DNA of 64,000 bases from DATBGS01 sp036557885 (GTDB taxonomy: Bacteria; Chloroflexota; Ktedonobacteria; Ktedonobacterales; DATBGS01). Below, in pieces: positions 16,061 through 23,733 of this stretch. The notes under the pieces were generated by a model. It saw only the letters and a list, made by a program, of their open reading frames with translations. It was not told the DNA's origin and ran no database searches. Where the stretch lies: contig DATBGS010000130.1 in the NCBI GenBank assembly GCA_036557885.1, positions 1 to 64,000 of the forward strand, written 5' to 3'. Numbering within the stretch: the stretch's first letter is position 1; every line of letters starts with the position of its first letter. Position numbers and translations under genes: made by a program.

Positions 16061-16498
16061 ATGCACAAACCGCCCTCTTCAAATAGCGAAACCTTCCGGC
16101 GCCAGGGCCACCGCCTGACCCCCCAGCGTCAAATGGTTCTGGCCGTCATTGAGCAAGCCACAGAGCATCTCAGCGCCGAAGACATCTGCCAGCGCGTGCA
16201 GGAACGCTACCCCTTTGTCAGCCTCTCCACCATCTACCGCACATTGGACCTGCTGAAAACGCTGGAACTGGTGCGCGAGGTGCATTTGCTGGGCGAACAG
16301 CGCTTTTACGAATCCGCCGGGGGCGGCATCCATCATCACCTGCTCTGCCGGGGATGTGGCACCGTGTTGCACGCGGATGATGCTTTGCTGGACGAGTTGC
16401 GCATCGAGCTAGAGCGCTCCTATCACTTCTCCACTCTGTCGCTTGACCTCATCGCCATCGGCTACTGCGAAGACTGCCAGCCCGCAAAGCAAGAATAG
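16061..16498 (+). CDS. Fur-family metal-responsive regulator
   Basis: 145 residues. N-terminal winged helix (RLTPQRQMVLAVIEQA, then SLSTIYRTLDLL) and C-terminal dimerisation domain with His cluster HHH at 91-93 and two CxxC pairs, C96/C99 (CRGC) and C136/C139 (CEDC), which form the structural zinc site. Members sense iron, peroxide, zinc or other metals; residues alone do not say which. Start at 16061 has GAGG 5 nt upstream; the frame opens earlier at 16010 without one. A TATAAT at 16005-16010 is a plausible -10. No metal transporter adjoins it, so the regulon is unknown. Confidence 0.92.
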   Translation: MHKPPSSNSETFRRQGHRLTPQRQMVLAVIEQATEHLSAEDICQRVQERYPFVSLSTIYRTLDLLKTLELVREVHLLGEQRFYESAGGGIHHHLLCRGCGTVLHADDALLDELRIELERSYHFSTLSLDLIAIGYCEDCQPAKQE

Positions 16499-16500
16499 GC

Positions 16501-16536
16501 AAAAAAATAACCACGCCTGAAGAAAAAGGCGTGGTT
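16501..16536 (-). terminator. Terminator of tRNA-Lys
   Basis: On the minus strand a 9-bp stem (AACCACGCC / GGCGTGGTT) is followed directly by TATTTTTTT. It ends the tRNA transcript; the same stem may partly serve the fur-family gene from the other side. Confidence 0.85.
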
Positions 16537-16551
16537 TCGCGTGGTTTCGGG

Positions 16552-16624
16552 TAGGGGCACTGGGACTCGAACCCAGGACACCTCGCTTAAAAGGCGAGTG
16601 CTCTGCCACCTGAGCTATGCCCCC
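16552..16624 (-). tRNA. tRNA-Lys(UUU)
   Basis: 73 nt. On the minus strand: acceptor GGGGGCA with TGCCCCT, D-arm AGCTCAGGTGGCAGAGC, anticodon stem CTCGC/GCGAG with loop CTTTTAA (anticodon TTT), T-arm with GGTTCGAGTCC, discriminator A. CCA is not encoded. The first pair is G-U. An extended -10 is 14 nt upstream and a strong terminator follows. Confidence 0.97.
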
Positions 16625-16637
16625 ACAACAATACCTG

Positions 16638-16646
16638 ATTATATCA
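16638..16646 (-). promoter_or_regulatory. Extended -10 promoter of tRNA-Lys
   Basis: TGATATAAT on the minus strand, ending 14 nt before the tRNA 5' end. No clear -35. Confidence 0.55.
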
Positions 16647-16797
16647 CAGAGAAAGCTCCACCGCCACCCTCTGGCACATGACTTGCCGCATTTCTTCAAA
16701 AGAGGGTTCCCGACTTCGGGGACCGGAAGAAGCGTTTTGCCCTCCATGCTGGCGGCTCGCGCAGGTAGGGCAAAACATCTGCATCAGGAGGTGCCCA

Positions 16798-17829
16798 ATG
16801 GCGCAGAATCCCGATGAAACCCCAACCCAGTACGGTCTTCCTCCCCAGGAGCCACCGCCCTCCCAGCCAGACAGTTACCAACCCATCATCCCGCCTGCCC
16901 CGTATTCCGCTGTTCCAGCAGAAGGCTACGTAACACCTCCAGTACCGCCTTCACCGGAACAGCCCTGGTATTCCCAAAGCGTGGAGTATCAGGCGCCGTC
17001 AGGGGACACGCCCACGCCAGCAAGCCAGGAAAATGAGCTGTTTCCCGCAGCGCCAGGGGGCTATCCGCCTGCTCAGTCAGGCTACTACCAGCCCGCTGCA
17101 TCACAGCCAGAAAGCACCGCTGGCACCGCGCCGACCCTGGCACCCAATCAACAAGCTATTGGAAGCAGCCTCTCCAGCCCGGCGCGAGCAAGCATCGCTG
17201 GCGCAGCAGGAGCCTGGGCAGCACTTGCTCAACAAAAGCCCTGGCAAGATCTCTCCTTGCTTGGGCAGGCGGCTGGAATTGGGGGCCTGCTGCTGTTGAT
17301 TTTCTTCTTCTGCCCCTGGATGTTCAGCCCCGCGTTTACCGCGACCAATCCACTTGGCCTGCGCTCATTTCCTACCGCCTCACATTCGGGGTGGAGCGTC
17401 GCCAACGGCGTCCCCATTTTCGACGCCAGCACCTCGCTGGCGCTCTTTCCGCATCTCTGGCTGGTGCCGTTGTGTGCCCTGGCCTTGATCGTCATGGGGG
17501 TCATGGTGCGGATGGGCCGTCTGAGCATCCGTCAGGCAAGCGTGCTCATCGTTGCCCTGGCGCTCGTGGCGCTGGTAGTGGAGTTCTTCTTCTTGATTCA
17601 GGTCAATTCCATTGAGGACGCTTTTGCTACGAGCCAGGCCGGGATTATCTCCCGCCAGGCCGCCTATGGCGTCTCATGGGGATTCTGGCTCGGCGTCATC
17701 GTTACCATTGTTACGCTCGGTATTGGCCTGTTCCTGCTCCTTCAGGAATACGGCCTGACCAAACGTTTTGGCCCAAGGGCGTCCACGCCGGGCAGCGGGC
17801 CAGATGAGCAGATGCGCCCAACAGCGTAG
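16798..17829 (+). CDS. Membrane protein with Pro/Tyr/Gln-rich N-terminal region
   Basis: 343 residues, function not recognised. Residues 1-150 are rich in Pro, Gln, Tyr and Ser and probably disordered in the cytoplasm. Four transmembrane helices follow: about 160-180 (GGLLLLIFFFCPW), 221-241, 250-272 and 291-315. AGGAGG lies 6 nt before the ATG at 16798, which fixes the start; the frame is open further upstream. It is followed by a large palindromic repeat rather than a clear terminator. Similar low-complexity-plus-TM proteins recur in this window. Confidence 0.7.
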   Translation: MAQNPDETPTQYGLPPQEPPPSQPDSYQPIIPPAPYSAVPAEGYVTPPVPPSPEQPWYSQSVEYQAPSGDTPTPASQENELFPAAPGGYPPAQSGYYQPAASQPESTAGTAPTLAPNQQAIGSSLSSPARASIAGAAGAWAALAQQKPWQDLSLLGQAAGIGGLLLLIFFFCPWMFSPAFTATNPLGLRSFPTASHSGWSVANGVPIFDASTSLALFPHLWLVPLCALALIVMGVMVRMGRLSIRQASVLIVALALVALVVEFFFLIQVNSIEDAFATSQAGIISRQAAYGVSWGFWLGVIVTIVTLGIGLFLLLQEYGLTKRFGPRASTPGSGPDEQMRPTA

Positions 17830-17868
17830 GGCGTCTCACACACCCCATCTGCATCCAGAACAGCGATG

Positions 17869-17928
17869 CGTGTAGCTCCGGCCTCCGTGCCGGGCAGCGT
17901 TCCCCGGCACGGAGGCCGGGGCTACACG
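17869..17928. repeat. TGTAGC-type palindromic repeat, long copy
   Basis: Two arms of ~26 nt with a single mismatch around a 7-nt loop: CGTGTAGCTCCGG... and ...CCGGGGCTACACG. It lies between the ends of convergent genes and shares its outer and core sequence with 12079-12110. Probably a dispersed palindromic element; it could also act as a bidirectional stop. Confidence 0.75.
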
Positions 17929-17949
17929 CGATACAATCCTGCTTGCCAT

Positions 17950-18846
17950 TCAGATGCCGTAAGTGAGACGCACCGCCATTCGCGCCGGAAGGCCAGAGCG
18001 CCAGATTTTGCGCTGCGTCTGCTCAATCGGATATTCCACGCGGTAAAACTCAAATCCACGATTGGTATCGTAGACCATGAACGCGGCACGCGGGTCATTA
18101 TCGCGCGGCTGGCCCACGCTGCCCGGATTGATGATGGCCCGATACCCCGTCGGGGGCACCCAGACGCCCTCGCCTGGCAGCAGCATTTCGCAGGTCGCCG
18201 CCAGCGTCTGCTGCACCACTGCCTCTTGTCTGGCGGCCAGATTATTCATCAGCATATCCTGGTCCGCCAGATCATCCACCAGCCGCGCCTCTTTAATCAA
18301 CCGCCCGCGTTTCGGCGCGCTGCGTGCAGCCGTCGTCAGTTCATCGGGGCTTTCTTTTTGTAAAAAGATGCTGGGCACATGCGTATGCCCCACCAGGCAA
18401 AATTTTGTGGAAAAACACGGGAAGCTGGCCTGTGCCCCCTCCGAGGAAGTCAGGTACTCCCACACCGGGTTGCGCGGGCTACCATGCACCAGCGTACATT
18501 CATTGAAGACGCGCCGCTCCGTGATCTCAGCCAGATAGCGCAGATGCTCTGAGGACAGGCGGTTGCGGGTCCAATCAGCCGTCACCTGGGCGCTGTCGTT
18601 AAACTGCTCAACAGACAGCATGCCAGCCACCGCGCGATCATGGTTGCCCGGAATAACCACATCGGTATGGGCGCGCACCAGATCAACGCACTCGGCTGGC
18701 TCTGGCCCATACCCAACCAGATCGCCCAGACACCACAGGCTCTCAAATGGCTCGCCCACCCGCCGGGCAATAGTTGCCAGTTCAGCGAGAACCGCTTGTA
18801 GCGCTTCCTGGTTGGCATGAATATCCGAAATGACCGCGTGGCGCAT
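17950..18846 (-). CDS. Calcineurin-like metallophosphatase (YfcE/MJ0936 type)
   Basis: 298 residues. All metallophosphatase blocks are visible: SDIHAN (D8, H10), LGDLVGYGPEP, GNHDRA and GHTHVP, which hold two metal ions for phosphoester hydrolysis. A later NPGSVGQPRDND is typical of the YfcE-like branch. There is no signal peptide, so it acts in the cytoplasm. The ATG at 18844-18846 is chosen because GAGGGAAG is about 9 nt upstream and the protein then starts at the conserved beta strand. An insertion around residues 145-200 (KESPDELTTAARSAPKRG) is unusual. Substrate unknown. Confidence 0.88.
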   Translation of the reverse strand: MRHAVISDIHANQEALQAVLAELATIARRVGEPFESLWCLGDLVGYGPEPAECVDLVRAHTDVVIPGNHDRAVAGMLSVEQFNDSAQVTADWTRNRLSSEHLRYLAEITERRVFNECTLVHGSPRNPVWEYLTSSEGAQASFPCFSTKFCLVGHTHVPSIFLQKESPDELTTAARSAPKRGRLIKEARLVDDLADQDMLMNNLAARQEAVVQQTLAATCEMLLPGEGVWVPPTGYRAIINPGSVGQPRDNDPRAAFMVYDTNRGFEFYRVEYPIEQTQRKIWRSGLPARMAVRLTYGI

Positions 18847-18984
18847 TGGTTCTTCCCTCGTACTCCTCCACACACAAGCAACGACACTCTTCCCTGTTCA
18901 TAGGGCTTATGATAACACAGCCGCTACCAGAAGGCTAGCCACAGCCAAAGTCAGCATTACAGAGGCCCGCTTTCCTGATAAAGC

Positions 18985-19005
18985 ATTGACACGAAGTGAC
19001 TCAAG
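18985..19005. promoter_or_regulatory. HAIR-like HspR operator
   Basis: The sequence reads ATTGACA-N7-ACTCAAG. The HspR consensus (HAIR) is CTTGAGT-N7-ACTCAAG; the right half is a perfect match and the left half keeps TTGA at exact spacing (TTGA-N11-TCAA). It overlaps the -35 of the dnaK promoter, and hspR is the last gene of this operon. Confidence 0.7.
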
Positions 19006-19014
19006 TTATATAGG
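18986..19014 (+). promoter_or_regulatory. dnaK operon promoter
   Basis: Consensus TTGACA, a 17-nt spacer and TATAGG. It is about 105 nt upstream of dnaK, and its -35 and spacer coincide with the HAIR-like operator, so HspR binding would block RNA polymerase. Confidence 0.7.
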
Positions 19015-19118
19015 ATCCTTATTAGAACATCGTGCAAAACCCCCTTCTTACACGCGCGGCTGGTTGGGCGCATCGCCCCTCTTCCAGGCCGTTGCCATCA
19101 AGAGAAGAAAGAAAGCGC

Positions 19119-21017
19119 ATGCCGAAAGTCGTAGGGATTGACCTTGGCACCACCAACTCCGTAATTGCCGTCATCGAGCAGAACGACCCGGTGGTGATTC
19201 CCAGCGCCGAGGGAAGCCGCACGACCCCTTCTGTCGTGGGATTTGCCAAAAACGGCGCGCGGCTGGTCGGCCAGATCGCCCGGCGCCAGGCGGTGCTTAA
19301 CCCGGAGAACACCATCAGCTCGGTCAAGCGTAAAATGGGGACCGACGAGCGCGTGCATGCCGGGGGCCGGGACTATACCCCACAGGAAATCTCGGCGATG
19401 ATTCTGCAAAAGCTCAAAGCCGATGCTGAAAGCTTTCTGGGCGAACCAGTCACCCAGGCAGTGATTACCGTGCCCGCGCACTTCAACGACGCCCAGCGCC
19501 AGGCCACCAAAGACGCCGGGCATATTGCCGGGTTAGAGGTGCTGCGCATCCTCAACGAGCCAACGGCGGCAAGCCTGGCCTATGGGCTGGGCAAAGAGCA
19601 GACTGAGACGATTCTCGTCTGGGACTTGGGCGGCGGCACATTTGATGTCTCGGTGCTGGAAGTGGGCGAGGGCGTCTTCGAGGTGAAAAGCACCAATGGC
19701 AACACCCACCTGGGCGGCGATGATTACGACCAGCGCATCGTCGCGTGGATAGCAGACCAATTTTGGCAGGCGCACGGGATTGATCTGCGCCAGGAGCGCC
19801 AGGCGCTTCAGCGGCTGGTGGAAGCCAGCGAGAAAGCCAAGATTGAGCTTTCGACTATGTTCGAGACAACCATCCACCTGCCCTATATCACGGCTGACGC
19901 CAGCGGCCCCAGACATTTAGAGTTGACGCTGACCCGCGCTCACTTTGAAAACCTGACGAGCGACCTGACCCAGCGTACCGTTGAACCGTTCCGCAAAGCA
20001 TTGGCCGATGCCCGCTGCCAGCCCCATGAGCTTGATCAAGTGATTCTGGTGGGTGGGGCCACGCGCATGCCCGCCATCCAACACCTGGTGCGCCAGTTGA
20101 CGGGCAAGGAACCACATCAGGGGGTCAACCCGGATGAAGCCGTAGCACTGGGCGCGGCGATTCAAGCCCTCGTGCTCAGCGGCGAGCTGCGCGGGGTCGT
20201 GCTGCTGGATGTGACGCCGCTCAGTCTGGGGGTTGAAACCATTGGCGGCCTGACGCAAACGCTGATCGCGCGCAACAGCAGCATACCCACGCGCCGGTCG
20301 GAGATGTTTACGACGGCGCTGGATAACCAATCTTCGGTAGAGATTCACGTCGTGCAGGGCGAGCGTGATCTGGCACGCGATAATCATTCTCTGGGGCGCA
20401 TCCATCTGGAAGGGATCAAGCCCGCGCCACGCGGCGTTCCCCAGGTAGAAGTCACTTTTGATATTGATGCCAATGGTATCGTCACCGTTTCAGCGCGCGA
20501 CCAGGCCACCGGCCAGGCACAAGAAGCGGTGCTCACTGCCACTACTACTCTGCCTCGTGAGGAGGTCCAGCGGCTCGTCCAGGAGGCCGAGCACTTCGCC
20601 ACACAGGATCGGCGGCGGCGCGGCGAAGCACTAGTACGCAATCGAGCGGAAGGGCTGGCCTTTCAGATCGAGCACAGCTTGCGCGAATTTGAAGATCATA
20701 TGCCAGCCACGCTGCGCGCCGAGGTGGAGCAATCCATCCTGCGGCTGCGCCAGGCGGTAGCAGGCGGCAATCTCTTCAGCGTTCGCACAGCCATGAGTAT
20801 CCTCAGCGCCACTGCTCAACGCATCGGGCTACCGCTCTCTAACAATATCCCTAACACCATCTCTGGCAACGGGAGGCATCCTCACAAATCTGAGCAGCAG
20901 CATCAGCAGCAACCTGAGCAGCCTCAACCATCTCAACCGCCTGCTGCCAGGATGACAGAGCCAGACACCCTGCAACAGGCATCCGTCATTATTGAAGCCA
21001 TATTTCGAGAAGGATAA
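19119..21017 (+). CDS. dnaK: Chaperone DnaK (Hsp70)
   Basis: 632 residues, normal length. The nucleotide-binding domain starts VVGIDLGTTNSV and holds VPAHFNDAQRQATKDAG, ILNEPTAASLAYG, DLGGGTFDVS and VGGATRMPAI. The substrate domain starts at about 385 (LDVTPLSLGVETIGG) with the lid after ~500 and a Gln/Pro-rich C-terminal tail in place of a plain acidic tail. ATP-driven folding chaperone that works with the next two genes. Start at 19119 is set by the conserved MPKVVGID and a GAGAAGAAAG purine stretch. First gene of the HspR-controlled operon. Confidence 0.98.
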   Translation: MPKVVGIDLGTTNSVIAVIEQNDPVVIPSAEGSRTTPSVVGFAKNGARLVGQIARRQAVLNPENTISSVKRKMGTDERVHAGGRDYTPQEISAMILQKLKADAESFLGEPVTQAVITVPAHFNDAQRQATKDAGHIAGLEVLRILNEPTAASLAYGLGKEQTETILVWDLGGGTFDVSVLEVGEGVFEVKSTNGNTHLGGDDYDQRIVAWIADQFWQAHGIDLRQERQALQRLVEASEKAKIELSTMFETTIHLPYITADASGPRHLELTLTRAHFENLTSDLTQRTVEPFRKALADARCQPHELDQVILVGGATRMPAIQHLVRQLTGKEPHQGVNPDEAVALGAAIQALVLSGELRGVVLLDVTPLSLGVETIGGLTQTLIARNSSIPTRRSEMFTTALDNQSSVEIHVVQGERDLARDNHSLGRIHLEGIKPAPRGVPQVEVTFDIDANGIVTVSARDQATGQAQEAVLTATTTLPREEVQRLVQEAEHFATQDRRRRGEALVRNRAEGLAFQIEHSLREFEDHMPATLRAEVEQSILRLRQAVAGGNLFSVRTAMSILSATAQRIGLPLSNNIPNTISGNGRHPHKSEQQHQQQPEQPQPSQPPAARMTEPDTLQQASVIIEAIFREG

Positions 21018-21083
21018 AGGAGCGTCGAGCCAGGAGACGCCCCTGGAAACATGACCCTTTGAAGCATTTGGAGTGAGGAAACA

Positions 21084-21644
21084 ATGGGAGAACGCAATCC
21101 ACCAGCACAAGAACCATCGGAAGACATCGCGCCTGAGCAATTGCAGGAGCGCATCAGCGAACTGGAAAGCCAGGTCGCGGAAATGGAAGCGGCGCTCAAT
21201 ACCTCGCGCCAGGAGGCCGCCAACAACTGGGAGAAATATCTGCGCGAAGTCGCGGAGAAAGATAACTTCCGCAAGCGCCAGGAAAAAATGCGCGAAGACC
21301 GCGTGAAGCGCTATAAGAAAGACCTGCTGGAGAAAGTGGTCGCCGTGATGGATAACCTGGAGCGGGCCATCAGCTACCAGGACACGATGAACCGCGAGGG
21401 GCTACAGCAGGGCATGCGCATGATGCAATGGCAACTCAACGAAATCCTGAAGGGCGAAGGATTGACCCCGGTGCCAACCGTCGGCCAGCCATTTGACCCG
21501 CATATTCACGAAGCGATTGAGACGGTGGAAGTGGCCGACCAGCCAGAAGGCATGGTAGTAGAAGAAGTTCTCAAGGGCTATATGATGGGCGACGATATGC
21601 TCCGACCAGCGCGGGTCAAAGTCAGCGCAGGGGGATCACAATAG
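21084..21644 (+). CDS. grpE: Nucleotide exchange factor GrpE
   Basis: 186 residues: a long N-terminal coiled coil (LQERISELESQVAEMEAAL, then NFRKRQEKMREDRVKRYKK) and a C-terminal beta domain with GFDPHIHEAI-like PFDPHIHEAIETVE and the terminal VLKGYMMGDDMLRPARVKV. It releases ADP from DnaK. GAGG lies 5 nt before the ATG. 66 nt after dnaK, 72 nt before dnaJ, all co-oriented. Confidence 0.97.
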   Translation: MGERNPPAQEPSEDIAPEQLQERISELESQVAEMEAALNTSRQEAANNWEKYLREVAEKDNFRKRQEKMREDRVKRYKKDLLEKVVAVMDNLERAISYQDTMNREGLQQGMRMMQWQLNEILKGEGLTPVPTVGQPFDPHIHEAIETVEVADQPEGMVVEEVLKGYMMGDDMLRPARVKVSAGGSQ

Positions 21645-21716
21645 CCGCCGTTGGCACCCATATGAGAACGGGCATCCCTCGCATCAACCCTCTCAGGGCA
21701 GAAGAAGGCAACAGAG

Positions 21717-22769
21717 ATGGACTATAAAGATTATTATAAGGTTCTGGAGGTGCCGCGCGGCGCCAGCCAGGATGAGATTAAAAAAGCCTTTCGGAAACTG
21801 GCGCGCAAGCATCACCCCGATGTGAACCCTGGCGACAAGAAGGCTGAAGCGCGTTTCAAAGAGATCAATGAAGCGTATGAAGTCCTCTCTGACCCGGACA
21901 AGCGCAAGAAGTACGATACCCTTGGCCCAAACTGGCAGGAACAGTTTGGCTTTGGTGGCACCACACGCAGCGGGTCACGCAGCGGGCGCAGCGGCGGCAT
22001 CCCCTTTGATTTTGACCCGGACCCCACGCGCTTTTCTGATTTCTTTGAGACGCTCTTTGGGCGGGGTAGTGGCTCGCGCAGCGGGCGCACCTCCACATCC
22101 GGCACGAGCACCGGCACCGGCACGCAGGGCGCCAACAGCGACTACTTCCGTCGTCGGCCCGGCGAAAACATTGAACAGCCCGTCGAAGTGACGCTGGGCG
22201 AAGCCTACAGCGGCGTGGCGCGCACCTTTGTCATCCAGATTCCCGAAATCTGCGTAATCTGCCAGGGCGTCGGGGAAGTGAATGGCAAACTCTGTAATGC
22301 CTGCCAGGGGCAGGGGCAAATTACGCGCACCAAGCGCCTGGAGGTGCGCATTCCCGCCGGGGTAGATACATCTTCCAAGGTGCGCGTGCAGGGCGAAGGT
22401 CAGCCAGGGATAGGCGGCGGGCCGCGCGGCGATCTGTACCTGATCGTGACGGTGATCTCCGACCCCAACTTTGAGCGCAAAGGCGATGATCTCTTCACGG
22501 AGATACCTATTGACCTGACCACCGCCATGCTGGGCGGCGAGGTGCCGGTCACGCTGCCCGATAAGAAGCGGCTTTTGCTCACAATTCCGGCGGAGACACA
22601 GAACGGCCAGGAGTTTCGGTTGTCGGGGAAAGGCATGCCCAGAGTGCGCGATGGCATTCGCGGCAACCTCTACGCGCGGGTCAAGGTGATGCTGCCCACC
22701 CGACTCACCCCTGAGGAGCGCGCCCTCTTTGAGACGCTGGCACGCCTGCGCCCCGCGCGCGTTTCCTAG
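21717..22769 (+). CDS. dnaJ: DnaJ/Hsp40 co-chaperone with reduced zinc domain
   Basis: 350 residues. The J-domain with HPD at 33-35 and a Gly/Ser/Arg-rich linker (about 75-145) precede the C-terminal peptide-binding domains (VTLGEAYSGVARTF, RIPAGVD, GDLYLIVTV, IDLTTAMLGGEVPVTLPD). Classic DnaJ has four CxxCxGxG motifs binding two zinc ions; here only two remain, C179/C182 (CVICQG) and C193/C196 (CNACQGQG), enough for one zinc. It is thus intermediate between DnaJ and CbpA. It stimulates DnaK ATPase and delivers clients. Third gene of the operon. Confidence 0.93.
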   Translation: MDYKDYYKVLEVPRGASQDEIKKAFRKLARKHHPDVNPGDKKAEARFKEINEAYEVLSDPDKRKKYDTLGPNWQEQFGFGGTTRSGSRSGRSGGIPFDFDPDPTRFSDFFETLFGRGSGSRSGRTSTSGTSTGTGTQGANSDYFRRRPGENIEQPVEVTLGEAYSGVARTFVIQIPEICVICQGVGEVNGKLCNACQGQGQITRTKRLEVRIPAGVDTSSKVRVQGEGQPGIGGGPRGDLYLIVTVISDPNFERKGDDLFTEIPIDLTTAMLGGEVPVTLPDKKRLLLTIPAETQNGQEFRLSGKGMPRVRDGIRGNLYARVKVMLPTRLTPEERALFETLARLRPARVS

Positions 22770-22924
22770 CGCAAAGGGCCTGGCAGAGTTCTTGCAATGT
22801 CGCTTTGCCGCCAGGTAGATAGAGCCGCAGCGCCGACGGCTCATTGGCAGGGGAGCAGAGCAAGGGATAGGTGTCAGTGTTGAGGCTGCCCCTGGCAGCA
22901 GGGGTCTGGACAAGGAGTAGAGCA

Positions 22925-23293
22925 ATGCGAGAATCAGCAACGCTGCAAGACGGCGCGTGGTATATCATCAGCGTGGCCGCGCAGAAAGCGAGCGTCCACG
23001 AGCAAACCCTGCGCCATTATGAACGCCTGGGGCTGATTACGCCTGCGCGCAAAGGCAACAGCCCCCACAGCCCGCGCCTCTATTCGGACCGCGACATCGA
23101 GCGCGTCATTCACATTCGCCGCTTGATGCAGGATTTAGGAGTTAATCTGGCGGGCGTCGAAGCTATTATGAACATGAAAGACCGCATGGAGCAGATGCAG
23201 CTTGAGATGGAGACACAGCTTGAGCAGATGCGCCTTCAGCACGAGCAGGAGACGCGCCGCCTGAAGCAAATTATCGAGCGTCTGCAACGGTAG
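22925..23293 (+). CDS. hspR: MerR-family heat-shock repressor HspR
   Basis: 122 residues. MerR-type winged helix (VHEQTLRHYERLGLITPAR, then LYSDRDIERVIHIRRLMQD) and a Gln/Glu/Met-rich coiled coil (about 85-120). HspR represses dnaK operons by binding HAIR sites and uses DnaK as co-repressor in actinobacteria (known). Its place as the fourth gene of dnaK-grpE-dnaJ and the HAIR-like site at 18985-19005 strongly support the name and an autoregulatory loop. AAGGAG lies 7 nt before the ATG. Its 3' end overlaps the convergent gene by 23 nt. Confidence 0.92.
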   Translation: MRESATLQDGAWYIISVAAQKASVHEQTLRHYERLGLITPARKGNSPHSPRLYSDRDIERVIHIRRLMQDLGVNLAGVEAIMNMKDRMEQMQLEMETQLEQMRLQHEQETRRLKQIIERLQR

Positions 23294-23702
23294 CGCCGAG
23301 CTTCTCTGCCCTGCCCCTGGCCCGCTTTGCCTTTACCTCAGCAACTGATGCCGGACCATCGAGCCAGGCGGCCTTTAGCAGCGCCGCTAGAGCGGGATTC
23401 CCTGCTTGCTCAACAGTACGAACCTTTACATGCCGCATGCGCGCCCCTGTTCCTTCCAGCAGATGCTGAGGATCATCCAGGTGCGTCCCAAAGAAAAACC
23501 CCAGATTGACATACCCGTTCATGGGCGCGATATAGCAAATCGGCTCAAACGACGAAGCACTCACCGAATAGCAAATACTGCTATGATACCAAAGCTCACG
23601 CGCTTGTGGCATACACGCTTGCGCCGTTGAGCGCAAGCGGCGGCTGATAGCGGCCACTTCAGGCGGGTAGCCTGCCAGGTTGAGGTCTATTGAATCTTGC
23701 AT
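23271..23702 (-). CDS. DUF1801-like (YdhG-type) small protein
   Basis: 143 residues. The core resembles the DUF1801/YdhG fold: YPPEVAAISRRLRSTAQACMPQARELWYHSSICYSV, then ICYIAPMNGYVNLGFFFG and LLEGTGARMRHVKVRTVEQ, the last of which is family-typical. Members include a proposed iron-chaperone family, but function is unclear. A basic Ala/Lys/Arg-rich tail ends the protein. Start at 23702 chosen because it begins the domain; the ribosome site is weak and the frame opens earlier within uvrA. It lies 31 nt downstream of uvrA, so probably co-transcribed. Confidence 0.72.
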   Translation of the reverse strand: MQDSIDLNLAGYPPEVAAISRRLRSTAQACMPQARELWYHSSICYSVSASSFEPICYIAPMNGYVNLGFFFGTHLDDPQHLLEGTGARMRHVKVRTVEQAGNPALAALLKAAWLDGPASVAEVKAKRARGRAEKLGATVADAR

Positions 23703-23733
23703 GGTGTGCCCTGCCTTCCCGCGAAGACGAACC

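Noticed and set aside
18847..19118. CIRCE element (HrcA control) before dnaK
   Set aside because: No TTAGCACTC-N9-GAGTGCTAA-type repeat is present; the HAIR-like site explains the control.
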